DNA of 64,000 nt from Mycobacterium triplex (GTDB lineage Bacteria; Actinomycetota; Actinomycetes; Mycobacteriales; Mycobacteriaceae). The translations under genes and the position numbers were made by a program. Below the pieces are notes generated by a model that was not told where the DNA came from, did no database searches, and was given only the letters and a program-made list of their open reading frames with translations. Location: the NCBI RefSeq assembly GCF_000689255.1, contig NZ_HG964446.1:5383784-5447783 (forward strand), in the 5' to 3' direction. Below, one piece after another: positions 31,973 to 41,342 of this stretch (positions are counted from its first letter, which is position 1; each line of letters starts with the position of its first letter).

Positions 31973-33487
31973 ATGGATGTCGAGATCGTTGGCAAGTTCC
32001 TGTCGACCCTGCCCGAAGACGACGACCACCCGTACCGGACCGGCCCGTGGCACCCCCAGACCACCGAGTGGGACGCCGACGACCTGGTTGCGGTGGAGGG
32101 GGAAATCCCTCACGACCTCGACGGCATCTACCTGCGCAACACCGAGAACCCGCTGCATCCGGCATTCAAGACCTATCACCCGTTCGACGGTGACGGCATG
32201 GTGCACATCGTCGGCTTCCGGCACGGAAAAGCCTTCTACCGCAACCGCTTTATCCGCACCGACGGCTTTCTGGCCGAGAACGACGCCGGCGCGCCGCTGT
32301 GGCCGGGCCTGGCCGAACCGGTGCAGTTGGCCCAGCGCGAAGACGGCTGGGGCGCACGCACGCGCATGAAGGACGCGTCGAGCACCGACGTCATCGTGCA
32401 CCGCGGCATCGCGCTGACCAGCTTCTACCAGTGCGGCGATCTGTACCGGATCGACCCGTATTCGGCCAACACCCTGGGCAAGGAAACCTGGAACGGGCGC
32501 TTCCCCCGGGACTGGGGCGTGTCCGCGCACCCGAAGGTGGACAACAGGACCGGAGAGCTGCTGTTCTTCAGCTACAGCAAACAGGATCCGTACCTGCGCT
32601 ACGGCGTCGTCGACGAGGACAACGAGCTGGCCCACTATGTCGACATTCCGCTGCCCGGCCCGCGGCTGCCCCATGACATGGCGTTTACCGAAAACTACGC
32701 CATCCTCAACGATTTCCCGTTGTTCTGGGATCCGCGGCTGCTCGAACACGATGTGCATCTGCCCCGCTTCTACCCCGACATTCCGTCACGCTTCGCGGTT
32801 ATCCCGCGCCGCGGATCGACCGCCGACATAAAGTGGTTCGAGGCGGACCCGACGTTCGTGCTGCATTTCACCAACGCCTACGAGGAGGGCGACGAGATCG
32901 TGCTGGACGGTTTCTTCGAAAGCGATCCCCAGCCGCTCGACACCGGAGGAACGAAGTGGGACAAGCTGTTTCGCTTCCTCGCGCTGGACCGCCTGCAGGC
33001 CCGGCTGCACCGGTGGCGGTTCAACCTGGTCACCGGCGCGGTGCAGGAGCAGCGGTTGTCGGACTCGATCACGGAGTTCGGAACGATCAACCCCGACCAT
33101 GCGGGCGGCAGCTACCGGTACACGTACGCCGCCACCGGCAAGCCGGGCTGGTTTTTGTTCGACGGGCTGGTCAAACACGACCTGCTGACCGGGGGCCAGG
33201 AACGCATCTCGTTCGGCGACGGCGTCTACGGCAGTGAGACCGCGATGGCGCCGCGGGTGGGCGCCGCCGGTGAGGACGACGGCTACCTGGTCACGCTGAC
33301 CACCGACATGAACACCGACGCCTCCTACTGTGTGGTGTTCGACGCTGCCCGCGTCGGCGACGGGCCGGTGTGCAAACTTGCGCTACCGGAACGTATTTCG
33401 AGCGGCACGCATTCGACGTGGGCGCCCGGTGCCCAGTTGCGGCGCTGGGACACCGCCGAGTCGGCAGCCGCCGCCGTGCGCCTTTGA
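31973..33487 (+). CDS. Carotenoid cleavage oxygenase-family protein (Rv0913c-like)
   Basis: 504 residues. The seven-bladed propeller family is recognised by FDGDGMVH and by the four His that bind Fe(II), each in its expected context: SAHPKVDNRTGELL, RLPHDMAFTENYAIL, VLHFTNAYEEGDEI, and SGTHSTWAP near the C-terminus. All four are present, so the enzyme should be active in oxidative cleavage of a double bond in a carotenoid, apocarotenoid or stilbene-like molecule. It starts one base after the stop of the thiolase-like gene. Substrate unknown. Confidence 0.92.
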   Translation: MDVEIVGKFLSTLPEDDDHPYRTGPWHPQTTEWDADDLVAVEGEIPHDLDGIYLRNTENPLHPAFKTYHPFDGDGMVHIVGFRHGKAFYRNRFIRTDGFLAENDAGAPLWPGLAEPVQLAQREDGWGARTRMKDASSTDVIVHRGIALTSFYQCGDLYRIDPYSANTLGKETWNGRFPRDWGVSAHPKVDNRTGELLFFSYSKQDPYLRYGVVDEDNELAHYVDIPLPGPRLPHDMAFTENYAILNDFPLFWDPRLLEHDVHLPRFYPDIPSRFAVIPRRGSTADIKWFEADPTFVLHFTNAYEEGDEIVLDGFFESDPQPLDTGGTKWDKLFRFLALDRLQARLHRWRFNLVTGAVQEQRLSDSITEFGTINPDHAGGSYRYTYAATGKPGWFLFDGLVKHDLLTGGQERISFGDGVYGSETAMAPRVGAAGEDDGYLVTLTTDMNTDASYCVVFDAARVGDGPVCKLALPERISSGTHSTWAPGAQLRRWDTAESAAAAVRL

Positions 33488-33524
33488 ACGCCCCGCACCG
33501 GTAATCCGTCATCATAGGGTGGCC

Positions 33525-34019
33525 ATGAACTCCAAGAACTCTGAAAAGTCCCGCCGGACCACACACTGGCCCATGCGGATGGCCTCGATCGGCGCCATCC
33601 GCTTCGCTCGCAGGTCGTCGAACTTCGAAGAGACCGTACGGTTTTACCGCGAGCTGGTGGGTCTGCCGCTGTTTGAGACGTTCGAAGCCAGCTATGGCAG
33701 CAACGGCGCGATTTTCGGTCTGCCCAGCTGGAACCTGACCATGGAGATCGTTCAAGCCCCCGACGGCGACGTCGCGGTCGACCAGCACGAGCAGCTGTGC
33801 CTGTACTTTCCGGACGAGCAGTCCCAGCGGGCCGCGATCGCGCGCCTGCGGCAGGCGGGAGTCGAAGAGGTGCAGCAGCACCCGTACTGGGCGGCGACGG
33901 GCGCGGTCACCTATCGCGACCCCGACGGCCGCGAGGTTGTGTTCGCGCCCTTTGTCTTCGGAGTCAACGAGCCCGGCAATAGTTCGATTTCGGGCAAACA
34001 CGACTTCCCGTCGGGCTGA
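33525..34019 (+). CDS. VOC (glyoxalase/bleomycin resistance) family protein
   Basis: 164 residues. One VOC domain: IGAIRFARRSSNFEETVRFY, then RELVGLPLFETFEASYGSNG, a Glu in LTMEIVQAP and a Glu in GREVVFAPFVFG at the metal-site position. Start ATG 33525 follows AGGGTGG, and the frame stays open upstream. It follows the carotenoid oxygenase gene by 37 bp on the same strand. No substrate can be inferred. Confidence 0.85.
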   Translation: MNSKNSEKSRRTTHWPMRMASIGAIRFARRSSNFEETVRFYRELVGLPLFETFEASYGSNGAIFGLPSWNLTMEIVQAPDGDVAVDQHEQLCLYFPDEQSQRAAIARLRQAGVEEVQQHPYWAATGAVTYRDPDGREVVFAPFVFGVNEPGNSSISGKHDFPSG

Positions 34020-34023
34020 GGGC

Positions 34024-34458
34024 TCACCGGCGGGAGCGACCGGCGACGACGGCGGCGGTCAGCGACGCTATCGAACACACGACCGCGCCGACGGCGGCGA
34101 TGCCGCCGACATAAAGCCCGTATTCCGCGGACACCGGCGGGTTGACGTTGAGGTGGTAGTACCACACCACCAGAGCCACGATGAGCAGCGAAATCACCAG
34201 CGCGGCAATCGAAGCAATCCGCACCGACAGGCCGCGGGCCACCATCGCCCCGGCCACCAGCAATGCCGAGGACAGCAGGACGATGAGCTGGCCCGCGCCG
34301 AATCCCGGCGGAAGCTGCAGGCTGCCGTGTTTGCCGCCGATCGCGCTCGCCCAACCGCCGCCCTCGACCGACGTCGTCAGCCATGGCATCCAGGCACTGG
34401 CCGAAACGACCAGGGCAAACAACGCCACCAGCCATCCGGGGCGCAGGCGGCGGGTCAT
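34024..34458 (-). CDS. Four-helix membrane protein (Rv0912-like)
   Basis: 144 residues with four hydrophobic segments (about 9-27, 50-70, 76-98 and 112-138) and an N-terminal extracytoplasmic loop (WMPWLTTSVEGGGWASAIGG). ATG 34458 begins MTRRLRPGWLVALFALVVSA; an alternative upstream start lacks support. It matches the position and approximate length of Rv0912. Function unknown. It converges on the VOC gene, with 4 bp between stop codons, and lies 66 bp downstream of the next VOC gene on its own strand. Confidence 0.8.
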   Translation of the reverse strand: MTRRLRPGWLVALFALVVSASAWMPWLTTSVEGGGWASAIGGKHGSLQLPPGFGAGQLIVLLSSALLVAGAMVARGLSVRIASIAALVISLLIVALVVWYYHLNVNPPVSAEYGLYVGGIAAVGAVVCSIASLTAAVVAGRSRR

Positions 34459-34524
34459 GGGTGCGACCTTAATAGGGCGCCGAATCGGCTGCCCGAGCGC
34501 CACGCGCGGGATGGCCAGGGATCG

Positions 34525-35298
34525 TCACCGGTGCAGCGAGGACAAGTTGAAGATGACGCCGGTGGGGTCGGAGGCCGCGGCCAGCCGGCCATACGGCGTG
34601 TCCTCGGCTCCCCGCAGCACGGCTCCGCCGTTCTCGGTGATCAGCTGCAGCGTCTTGTCGACGTCCTCGGCACCGAAGAAGATGGACCACTGCGACGGCA
34701 CACCCTCGGGCAGGAAGCTCGCGCCGTCCATCACACCGAGTAATTGCTGATCGCCGAACCATGCTGTGGTGTAACGGAATTCGTCACTATCGCCGACCTG
34801 CTCGGTCCGCCACCCGAACAGTTCGCGATAGAACTCGATGGCGGCGCGGTAATCGCGGCTGGTCAGTTGATGCCAGACCGGTGCGCCGGCCTCGCCGATC
34901 ATCTCGAAACCGCGGTGCTCCAGCGGCTGCCAGAAGCCGAGCAATCCCCCCGACGGGTCGGTCGCGAGGCCCATAAACCCCTTGGCGGGGATTTCCATCG
35001 GCTCGACGCACACAGTGCCGCCCGCGGCGCGCGCCGCGGCCGTCGTCGCGTTGATATCGGCGGTGTGAAAGTACGTCGTCCAGTTGTCCGGCGAACCGAA
35101 CTCCGGCCGGTTGGCCATCATGCCGGCCACGCGGTGACCGTCCTTGGCGACGTTGACGTATCCGCCGTAGTCGGGTCCGGCGGACTCGAACGTCCAGCCG
35201 AAGACCGTGCCGTAGAAGTCCTGGGCAGCGTCGAGCTCCGACGTCGTCAAATCGATCCAGCAGGGTGCGCCCAGCGGGGCGCCGTCACGAATGGGCAC
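34525..35298 (-). CDS. Two-domain VOC family protein (Rv0911-like)
   Basis: 257 residues with two VOC domains in tandem. The first starts GAPCWIDLTTSELDAAQDFY and the second GAPVWHQLTSRDYRAAIEFY; both have the FGW turn and end with a typical glyoxalase beta strand (GGLLGFWQPLEH; TGVIFNLSSLHR). The GTG start at 35298 follows AGGAGAATCAT. Such proteins are common in actinobacteria, sometimes annotated as hydroxylases, but no reaction is established. Confidence 0.87.
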   Translation of the reverse strand: MPIRDGAPLGAPCWIDLTTSELDAAQDFYGTVFGWTFESAGPDYGGYVNVAKDGHRVAGMMANRPEFGSPDNWTTYFHTADINATTAAARAAGGTVCVEPMEIPAKGFMGLATDPSGGLLGFWQPLEHRGFEMIGEAGAPVWHQLTSRDYRAAIEFYRELFGWRTEQVGDSDEFRYTTAWFGDQQLLGVMDGASFLPEGVPSQWSIFFGAEDVDKTLQLITENGGAVLRGAEDTPYGRLAAASDPTGVIFNLSSLHR

Positions 35299-35369
35299 GA
35301 TGATTCTCCTGTCGGTGTCCTCGCCCCGGTGCGGGGCTCACACACTTCGACCGGTGCCACGCCGAAAAC

Positions 35370-36611
35370 TCATCGGCGCGCGGGTTTCACGGCCAGGATC
35401 TGATCCACGCCCATCCGGCCTTCCTCGAAGGCCAGCATGCCTCCGGTCAGGTACAACCGCCACACCCGGGCGACTTCTTCGCCCAGCAGTGCCACGAATT
35501 CGTCGAAACGCCCGTCCAGCGTCGCGATCCAGCACGCGGCGGTGCGGGCGTAGTGCTCGCGCATCGCTTGTACGGAGGCGATCTCGAAGTCACCGTCCTG
35601 CAGGTAGCGCAGCGTCTGCCAGAGCGGTCGCATGTGCATGTCCGGGGCGATGTAGGCCTCGATGAACGCTCCCCCGCCCGGTGCCGCGTCGGCGCGCCGC
35701 GACATCTGCTGCAGCAACAGCTTGCAGCCGGGTCGCAGGGCGCGGCCGAGGATCCGCACGTAGGCCGGATACCACTGCTCGCCGACGTGTTCGCCCATCT
35801 CGACCGAGCCGACGGCATCGAATACGCCGGCCGACGCGGGGTCGTTGCCGAAATCGCGGTAATCCTGCAGCCGCACCTCGACGCTGTCGGACAGACCCCG
35901 CTCGGCTGCGCGGGCTTCGATGAACTCCCGCTGCTGGCCCGACAGCGTGATCCCGGTCGCGCGCACGCCGTAGTTGTACACCGCGTGCAGGATCAGTGAT
36001 CCCCAGCCGCACCCCACGTCCAGCAGCCGCATGCCCGGTTGCAGGCCGAGCTTGTGACAGATCAGATCCAGCTTCGCGGTCTGCGCGTCATGCAGCGATT
36101 GACCCGCATCGGTGAAATACGCCGCCGAGTAGGCCATGTGGTCGTCGAGCAGCAGTCGGTAGAAGTCGTTGGACAGGTCGTAGTGATGGGCGATCACGGC
36201 CCGGTCGCGCCGGCGGCTGTGCAGCCGACCGGACGGCCGCGCCTCGCTGGCGGGGGTTCGTGGCGGCGGCCCGAGCGCCCCCAGTCGCGCCGCGCGCAGT
36301 GTCGCCACCACCCTGCCGCCCGGCGAGATCGAGACCGCCGGGCGTTCTCGCGCCAGCCGCCAGGCCCGCCGCAGACCGTCGGCCAGGTCCCCCTGCACGT
36401 CGATATCGCCGGTCACGTAGGCGCGTGCCAGGCCGATTTCGCCTGGGCGCCACAGCAATCGGCGCAGCGCGCGACGGGAGCGGACCACCAGGACCGGGCC
36501 GTCCGGGGGCCCCGCCTCGCTGCCGTCCCAGGCGCGCAGCCGAACCGGCAGTTCGACACCCGCGGTGGTTCGAAGCAGATCTGCCAAACGGTCAGCGGCC
36601 GGCGCCACCAT
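35370..36611 (-). CDS. Cyclopropane-fatty-acid synthase-family SAM-dependent methyltransferase
   Basis: 413 residues. The N-terminal 130 residues are the helical lead domain of CFA synthase relatives (WRPGEIGLARAYVTGDIDVQ). The catalytic domain has VIAHHYDLSNDFYRLLLDDH, the SAM loop LDVGCGWGSLILHAVYNYGV, TGITLSGQQREFIEARA, and GSVEMGEHVGEQWYPAYVRI. It probably adds a methylene or methyl to an unsaturated phospholipid acyl chain. The start overlaps the end of the SRPBCC gene by 20 bp, so the two are translated together. From memory this gene is not between Rv0910 and Rv0911 in M. tuberculosis, so it is an insertion. Confidence 0.88.
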   Translation of the reverse strand: MVAPAADRLADLLRTTAGVELPVRLRAWDGSEAGPPDGPVLVVRSRRALRRLLWRPGEIGLARAYVTGDIDVQGDLADGLRRAWRLARERPAVSISPGGRVVATLRAARLGALGPPPRTPASEARPSGRLHSRRRDRAVIAHHYDLSNDFYRLLLDDHMAYSAAYFTDAGQSLHDAQTAKLDLICHKLGLQPGMRLLDVGCGWGSLILHAVYNYGVRATGITLSGQQREFIEARAAERGLSDSVEVRLQDYRDFGNDPASAGVFDAVGSVEMGEHVGEQWYPAYVRILGRALRPGCKLLLQQMSRRADAAPGGGAFIEAYIAPDMHMRPLWQTLRYLQDGDFEIASVQAMREHYARTAACWIATLDGRFDEFVALLGEEVARVWRLYLTGGMLAFEEGRMGVDQILAVKPARR

Positions 36612-37065
36612 GTCCGTTGCGGCCTGGATCAGGAGCGGTGAACACGGTGACGAATCTTTCCAGGGATTCGTTGATGTCGCTTCGCAGTGCGGCGGCCACG
36701 ATCATGCCGATCGGCCCGAACAGCGCGGGGCCACCGAGGTGCACATCGAAGCTGACCACCGATCCGTCGTCCTTCGGCTTGACCTTTGCGATCAGCTTGA
36801 CCTTGACGCCGCCGACGCCGTCACCGTTGAGCGTCATGGCCTCCGGCGGCTTGTAATGCACGATCGTCCACTTGATGCGGTTGAGCATGCCCTTGACCTC
36901 GACGATCGATTCGATGACCGTGCCCTTTTGCAGGTCGTCGGGCAGCTGGCTGCGCCACACCCGGTGGATGCTCAGCCAGTCCTTATAGCGGGACAGGTCG
37001 GAGGCGTGCTTCCAGGCCTGCTCTGGCGACAGGGGTACGTCGATGGATCCGGAGAGTTTCGCCAT
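36592..37065 (-). CDS. SRPBCC-fold protein (Rv0910-like, reported toxin)
   Basis: 157 residues of the START/SRPBCC lipid-binding fold: IDVPLSPEQAWKHASDLSRY, HRVWRSQLPDDLQKGTVIES, VSFDVHLGGPALFGPIGMIV. It matches Rv0910 in position, with the MT0933-type gene just upstream by 3 bp. Rv0909-Rv0910 has been reported as a toxin-antitoxin pair in M. tuberculosis; the fold itself suggests ligand binding. ATG 37065 gives the expected length. The methyltransferase gene begins inside its 3' end, an arrangement that would link its expression to lipid modification. Confidence 0.85.
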   Translation of the reverse strand: MAKLSGSIDVPLSPEQAWKHASDLSRYKDWLSIHRVWRSQLPDDLQKGTVIESIVEVKGMLNRIKWTIVHYKPPEAMTLNGDGVGGVKVKLIAKVKPKDDGSVVSFDVHLGGPALFGPIGMIVAAALRSDINESLERFVTVFTAPDPGRNGHGGAGR

Positions 37066-37068
37066 GCG

Positions 37069-37254
37069 CTAGTTCTGGTCGTCCTGAGCCAGCGACCCGG
37101 CGGCCTTCTTGGCCTCGTCGGCCACCTTGTGGATGGTGTCGGAGTACTTGCCCTGGGTCTTGTCGTCGACGAACTCGCCGGCCTTGTCGACCGCGGTATC
37201 GACCTTGTCGGCGTTCTGCGCCAACAGATCCTTTGCCTTATCCAGGAATCCCAT
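37069..37254 (-). CDS. MT0933-type small antitoxin-like protein (Rv0909-like)
   Basis: 61 residues, highly charged and helical: MGFLDKAKDLLAQNADKVDT, AVDKAGEFVDDKTQGKYSDT. This is the MT0933_antitox family, named for the reported antitoxin Rv0909. Its stop lies 3 bp before the ATG of the SRPBCC gene. No DNA-binding motif is seen. The repeats of D-K resemble general stress CsbD-like helices, so an antitoxin role is not certain. Confidence 0.85.
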   Translation of the reverse strand: MGFLDKAKDLLAQNADKVDTAVDKAGEFVDDKTQGKYSDTIHKVADEAKKAAGSLAQDDQN

Positions 37255-37315
37255 TTGCTGTCCCTTCCCCGCGCATCCCCGGGGCCGCCGGGGATCCTTC
37301 TTTGCTGGTAAAACC

Positions 37316-39724
37316 CTAATGGCCGGAATCGGAGCGACCCCCGGCGCCCTGGTCGGCCCGCCACAACCGCGGCTCGATGCCGAGCATCCTGGCCCGGATC
37401 CACCACGTCACCTCGATCGCCGCGGCGCCCAGCGCCCCGATGCCCAGCGCGGTGGATGTCACGGCCAGATTCGACGGATCGAGCAGAAACTTCTCCCGCG
37501 CCAGCGGGATGCTGAAGATCGCGATATATGCCACGCCGCAGGCGGCGACCAGCGCGACCCGCCACCACTGATAGGGACGCGCCACCACCGCCAGCACCCA
37601 GAGCGCGGTCATCAGCAGCGTGATCAGCGCGGCGGTCGACGCCTGATCCTGTTCGGCGAAGCTGGCATGACGGCCCCGGTAGGCCACCAGGTACGAGACG
37701 AACGTCGCGGTACCGACCACCAATCCGGACGGCAGCGCCGAGGTCAGCACGCGCCGGACGAAGCCGGGGTGAGCGCGCTCGTTGTTGGGGGCCAACGACA
37801 GGATGAACGACGGGATGCCGATGGTGAACCACGCGGCGATCGTGACGTGGATCGGCTGAAACGGGTAGAGCAGCGGATCGGCCGCCAGCGGTTTCGACAA
37901 CAGGCATTCGACACCCACGAACAGCGCCAGCAGCACCGAGTACACCGTTTTCGTCAGGAACAGGTTGGCGACTCGTTCGATGTTGCCGATTACCCGCCGG
38001 CCCTCGGCGACGACGTAAGGCAGCGTCGCGAACTTGTTGTCCAGCAACACGATCTGGGCCACCGCCCGCGACGCCGGGCTACCGGCGCCCATCGCCACGC
38101 CGATGTCGGCATCCTTGAGCGCAAGCACGTCGTTGACGCCGTCGCCGGTCATCGCCACGGTGTGCCCGTGCGCTTGCAGCGCATGCACGATGGCCCGCTT
38201 CTGCGCGGGCCGCACCCGGCCGAAGGTGGTGTAGCTGTCCAGTGCGTCGGCCAATTCGCCGGGTTCCGTGGGCAGTCGGCGGGCGTCCATCGCCTCGCCG
38301 TGCAAGCCGAGCTTGGCCGCCACGGCGCCGACCGACACCGCGTTGTCCCCGGAGATCACCTTCACCGAAACATTCTGGGCGGCAAAGTACTCCACCGTCT
38401 CCCGGGCGTCCGGCCGTACCTTCTGCTCCAGCACCACCAGTGCGGCCGGGGCGACCCGACCCGGCGCGTTCGGGTGATCCACGGCGACGTCGGCGGCACC
38501 GAGCAGCAGTACCCGCAAGCCCCGGGCACCGATGCGTTCGGCCTGCGCCGCGGCCGGCGAAGCGGGGTCGAGCAGCACGTCGGGCGCCCCGATCACCCAG
38601 TTGCCGTGGTCCTGGTAGGACACGCCGCTCCATTTGGTGACCGACTTGAAAGGCGCTGTGGCCGTGGCGATCCAGCCGGGCGGCTGGTCGAACGCGTCGG
38701 CGATCGCCCGCATGCTGGCGTTGGGTCGAGGATCGGTCGCGGCCAGCGCGGCCAGCGCGTCGGCTATGGCGTGTTGACCGGAGAGTTCGACGACGTCGCA
38801 AACCCGCATGCCGCTTTCGGTCAGGGTGCCCGTCTTGTCGGCGCACACCACGTCGACGCGGGCCAATCCCTCGATCGCGGGCAATTCCTGCACCAGGCAG
38901 GAACGCTGTCCGAGCCTGATGACGCCGACCGCGAACGCGATCGAGGTCATCAGCACCAGGCCCTCGGGCACCATCGGCACCAGTGCACCGACGGTCCGCA
39001 GCACGGCGTGGCGCCAACCCGCATGCACGGTGGTGAACAGCTGCGTGTAGATCGTCAACAGACCCGCCGGCACCAGCAGGTAGGTGATGAACCGCAAGAT
39101 CCGGTTGATGCCGTTGCGCAGTTCGGATTTCACCAACGTGAACTTGCTGGCCTCCTCGGCGAGCTTGGCGGCATAGGCCGCCGGTCCGACCTTGGTGGCA
39201 CGGTAGGCGCCGGTACCGGCGACGACGAAACTCCCCGACATCACCGCGTCGCCGGTGTGCTTGTCGATCGGGTCCGCCTCACCGGTCAGCAGCGATTCGT
39301 CGACCTCCAGGTTGTCCTCCTCGAGGACCTCGCCGTCGACGACGATCTGATCGCCGGGGCCGAGCTCGATGACGTCGTCGAGCACCACCTCGCTGGGCAG
39401 TAGCGCTGTGGTACCGGATTGCCTGCGCACCAATGGTTTTGCCTGTCCGATGATCGCGAGGGCGTCCAGTGTCTGCTTGGCCCGGATCTCCTGAATCATC
39501 CCGATGACGCTGTTGGCGACGATCAGCAGGCCGAACAGCCCGTTGATGAGCGAACCGGTTGCGAGCACGATCGCCAGCAGCACGCCGAGGATCGCATTGA
39601 TCCGGGTGAAAACGTTGGCGCGCACAATGTCCGCGGTGCTGCGGGCCGCTCGAGCGGTAACCGCGTTGCTCTTACCCTCGGCTACCCGCTGCGCCACCTC
39701 GGCGTCGGTTAGCCCGCGATTCAT
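37316..39724 (-). CDS. ctpE: CtpE, P-type cation-transporting ATPase
   Basis: 802 residues. P-type ATPase motifs in order: actuator LTGEADPIDKHTG, phosphorylation site VVCADKTGTLTESG (Asp near residue 300), and hinge TGDGVNDVLALKDADIGVAM. About ten hydrophobic helices lie at both ends. CtpE of M. tuberculosis and M. smegmatis is reported as a Ca2+ uptake pump. The ATG overlaps the stop of the preceding serine hydrolase gene (ATGA), so the two are coupled. Full length; no frame disruption. Confidence 0.94.
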   Translation of the reverse strand: MNRGLTDAEVAQRVAEGKSNAVTARAARSTADIVRANVFTRINAILGVLLAIVLATGSLINGLFGLLIVANSVIGMIQEIRAKQTLDALAIIGQAKPLVRRQSGTTALLPSEVVLDDVIELGPGDQIVVDGEVLEEDNLEVDESLLTGEADPIDKHTGDAVMSGSFVVAGTGAYRATKVGPAAYAAKLAEEASKFTLVKSELRNGINRILRFITYLLVPAGLLTIYTQLFTTVHAGWRHAVLRTVGALVPMVPEGLVLMTSIAFAVGVIRLGQRSCLVQELPAIEGLARVDVVCADKTGTLTESGMRVCDVVELSGQHAIADALAALAATDPRPNASMRAIADAFDQPPGWIATATAPFKSVTKWSGVSYQDHGNWVIGAPDVLLDPASPAAAQAERIGARGLRVLLLGAADVAVDHPNAPGRVAPAALVVLEQKVRPDARETVEYFAAQNVSVKVISGDNAVSVGAVAAKLGLHGEAMDARRLPTEPGELADALDSYTTFGRVRPAQKRAIVHALQAHGHTVAMTGDGVNDVLALKDADIGVAMGAGSPASRAVAQIVLLDNKFATLPYVVAEGRRVIGNIERVANLFLTKTVYSVLLALFVGVECLLSKPLAADPLLYPFQPIHVTIAAWFTIGIPSFILSLAPNNERAHPGFVRRVLTSALPSGLVVGTATFVSYLVAYRGRHASFAEQDQASTAALITLLMTALWVLAVVARPYQWWRVALVAACGVAYIAIFSIPLAREKFLLDPSNLAVTSTALGIGALGAAAIEVTWWIRARMLGIEPRLWRADQGAGGRSDSGH

Positions 39725-41301
39725 CGGGTGAACGTTCCGAGCTTGTCGGTGTCGAAGTACTCCAGGTTCAGCGTGTTACCGGCAAACACGGCCTTGGAAA
39801 TCGTTCCGGGCGGCGCGTTTTCGTCGGTGATCGAGAACGTGAAGGTATCGCCGTCCCAGTGCGTGAGGCCGAACGTCTGATTCTTGGGCCCCAGCGCGAA
39901 CTGAAGTCGCCCGTTATCTTCGGTCACGACGGCCGGTCCCCAGTAGTCGCTGGCGTAGACGCCCAGGTAGTCGGTGAGCGGCCGGGCCGGCGCGGCGTTG
40001 GCGGGGGCCTGCTTGCCGACCAGCGAACCCTCCGCGTTGTTCATCCAACCCACCGCGTGGTTGTACAGAGCCGGCCAATCCTCCCGAATCTCGCCGTACT
40101 GCACCAGATCCATGAATTGCGCGGTCAGCGCCTCCGGAATGCCGTACGGCGCACCGTTGGTCAGCGCGATGATGCCGACGTCCTCCGACGGCATCACCAC
40201 GAAGTTGGTCGCCGCGCCCGACGCGAAGGCCCCGGAGTGGCTGTACTCGGTGCGCCCCGACGAGGTCACCGAGGCGTTGAAACCGTGACCGTAGTTGCCG
40301 GCCCGGGCTTTCGGCGACGATGCGGGCATCGAAACGACCTGCGGCGTGATCGCGGGCAGCAGCGCTTCGGGCGAGGTGATCTGCTGGCCGTTGTAGGTTC
40401 CGTTGGCCATCACCATCGTCAGCCAGCGCGCCATGTCGTTGATCGACGAACTCACACCGCCCGCGGGCGCCTGCGCATCGGGGTCGCGCTGAAAACGTGG
40501 CTCCCACTTGTCGCCGACTTTGACGTGCAGCACCGCACGGTTGGGCCTGGCCAGGTAATCGGCGTACTTCGAGCTCGTCGACGCCATACCCAGCGGGCGG
40601 TAGAGCACCTCGTCGGACAGGTCCTCCCAGGATTTACCCGCGGCAGCCGCCACCGCCTCGGCGGCCGCCGTCAAGCCAAAGTTGGTGTAGGCGTAGCTAC
40701 TTCGAAAAGGTGTCAACGGCAAATACTTCAGCCGCTCCAATACTTGCCGGCGGTCATACCCGAGATCCTCCAGTTTGTCGCCGGCGTGATCGGGCAGCCC
40801 GGAGCGGTGCGAGTACAGGTCGGCGACGGTCACATGGCCGGTGACGTAGGGATCCGACAGTGCAAACCACGGCAGCTTGGACACCACCGGCGTGTCCCAG
40901 CTGACCGCGTTGGTGGACACCTGGTGTGCCACCACGGTCGCGCCGACCGATTTCGACACCGATGCCAACTGGAAGACGGTGTCCGCGTCGACCTTGTTGC
41001 CCTGGCCGTCGCCCTTGCTCGCGTCCTTCACACCGAAACCCTTGGCGTACACCGTCTTTCCTCCGCGCACGATGGCCACGGACACGCCCGGGACGCCGGT
41101 GTTGCGCATCAGGGCTTTGACCAGGCCGTCGACCTTGGCGATGGCGGCATCGATGCGGCCGGACGGGATGTCCAGACCCGACACCTCGTTGGGGGGCGCC
41201 TCAGACAACGGCGACAGCGGGCTCGATATGGGATGGCCAGAGCCACATCCGACCAGTGCCAGCAACATCGCGACAGCGGCGAGGGCCGCGCGTTTCGTCA
41301 T
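39721..41301 (-). CDS. Lipoprotein serine beta-lactamase-like hydrolase (Rv0907-like)
   Basis: 526 residues. A lipoprotein signal with lipobox LVGC near residue 18 suggests export and membrane anchoring. The class C beta-lactamase/DD-peptidase fold has its motifs: SxxK in FQLASVSKSVGATV, YxN in YAYTNFGLTAAAE, and HxG in YSHSGAFASG. The C-terminal 120 residues form an extra domain (YASDYWGPAVVTEDNGRLQF). It may act on peptidoglycan peptides or esters; it need not be a beta-lactamase. It overlaps ctpE by ATGA. Confidence 0.9.
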   Translation of the reverse strand: MTKRAALAAVAMLLALVGCGSGHPISSPLSPLSEAPPNEVSGLDIPSGRIDAAIAKVDGLVKALMRNTGVPGVSVAIVRGGKTVYAKGFGVKDASKGDGQGNKVDADTVFQLASVSKSVGATVVAHQVSTNAVSWDTPVVSKLPWFALSDPYVTGHVTVADLYSHRSGLPDHAGDKLEDLGYDRRQVLERLKYLPLTPFRSSYAYTNFGLTAAAEAVAAAAGKSWEDLSDEVLYRPLGMASTSSKYADYLARPNRAVLHVKVGDKWEPRFQRDPDAQAPAGGVSSSINDMARWLTMVMANGTYNGQQITSPEALLPAITPQVVSMPASSPKARAGNYGHGFNASVTSSGRTEYSHSGAFASGAATNFVVMPSEDVGIIALTNGAPYGIPEALTAQFMDLVQYGEIREDWPALYNHAVGWMNNAEGSLVGKQAPANAAPARPLTDYLGVYASDYWGPAVVTEDNGRLQFALGPKNQTFGLTHWDGDTFTFSITDENAPPGTISKAVFAGNTLNLEYFDTDKLGTFTR

Positions 41302-41342
41302 GCCCGCAGACTTTAGCGTGCTTGGCCGATGGGAGTATTTCC

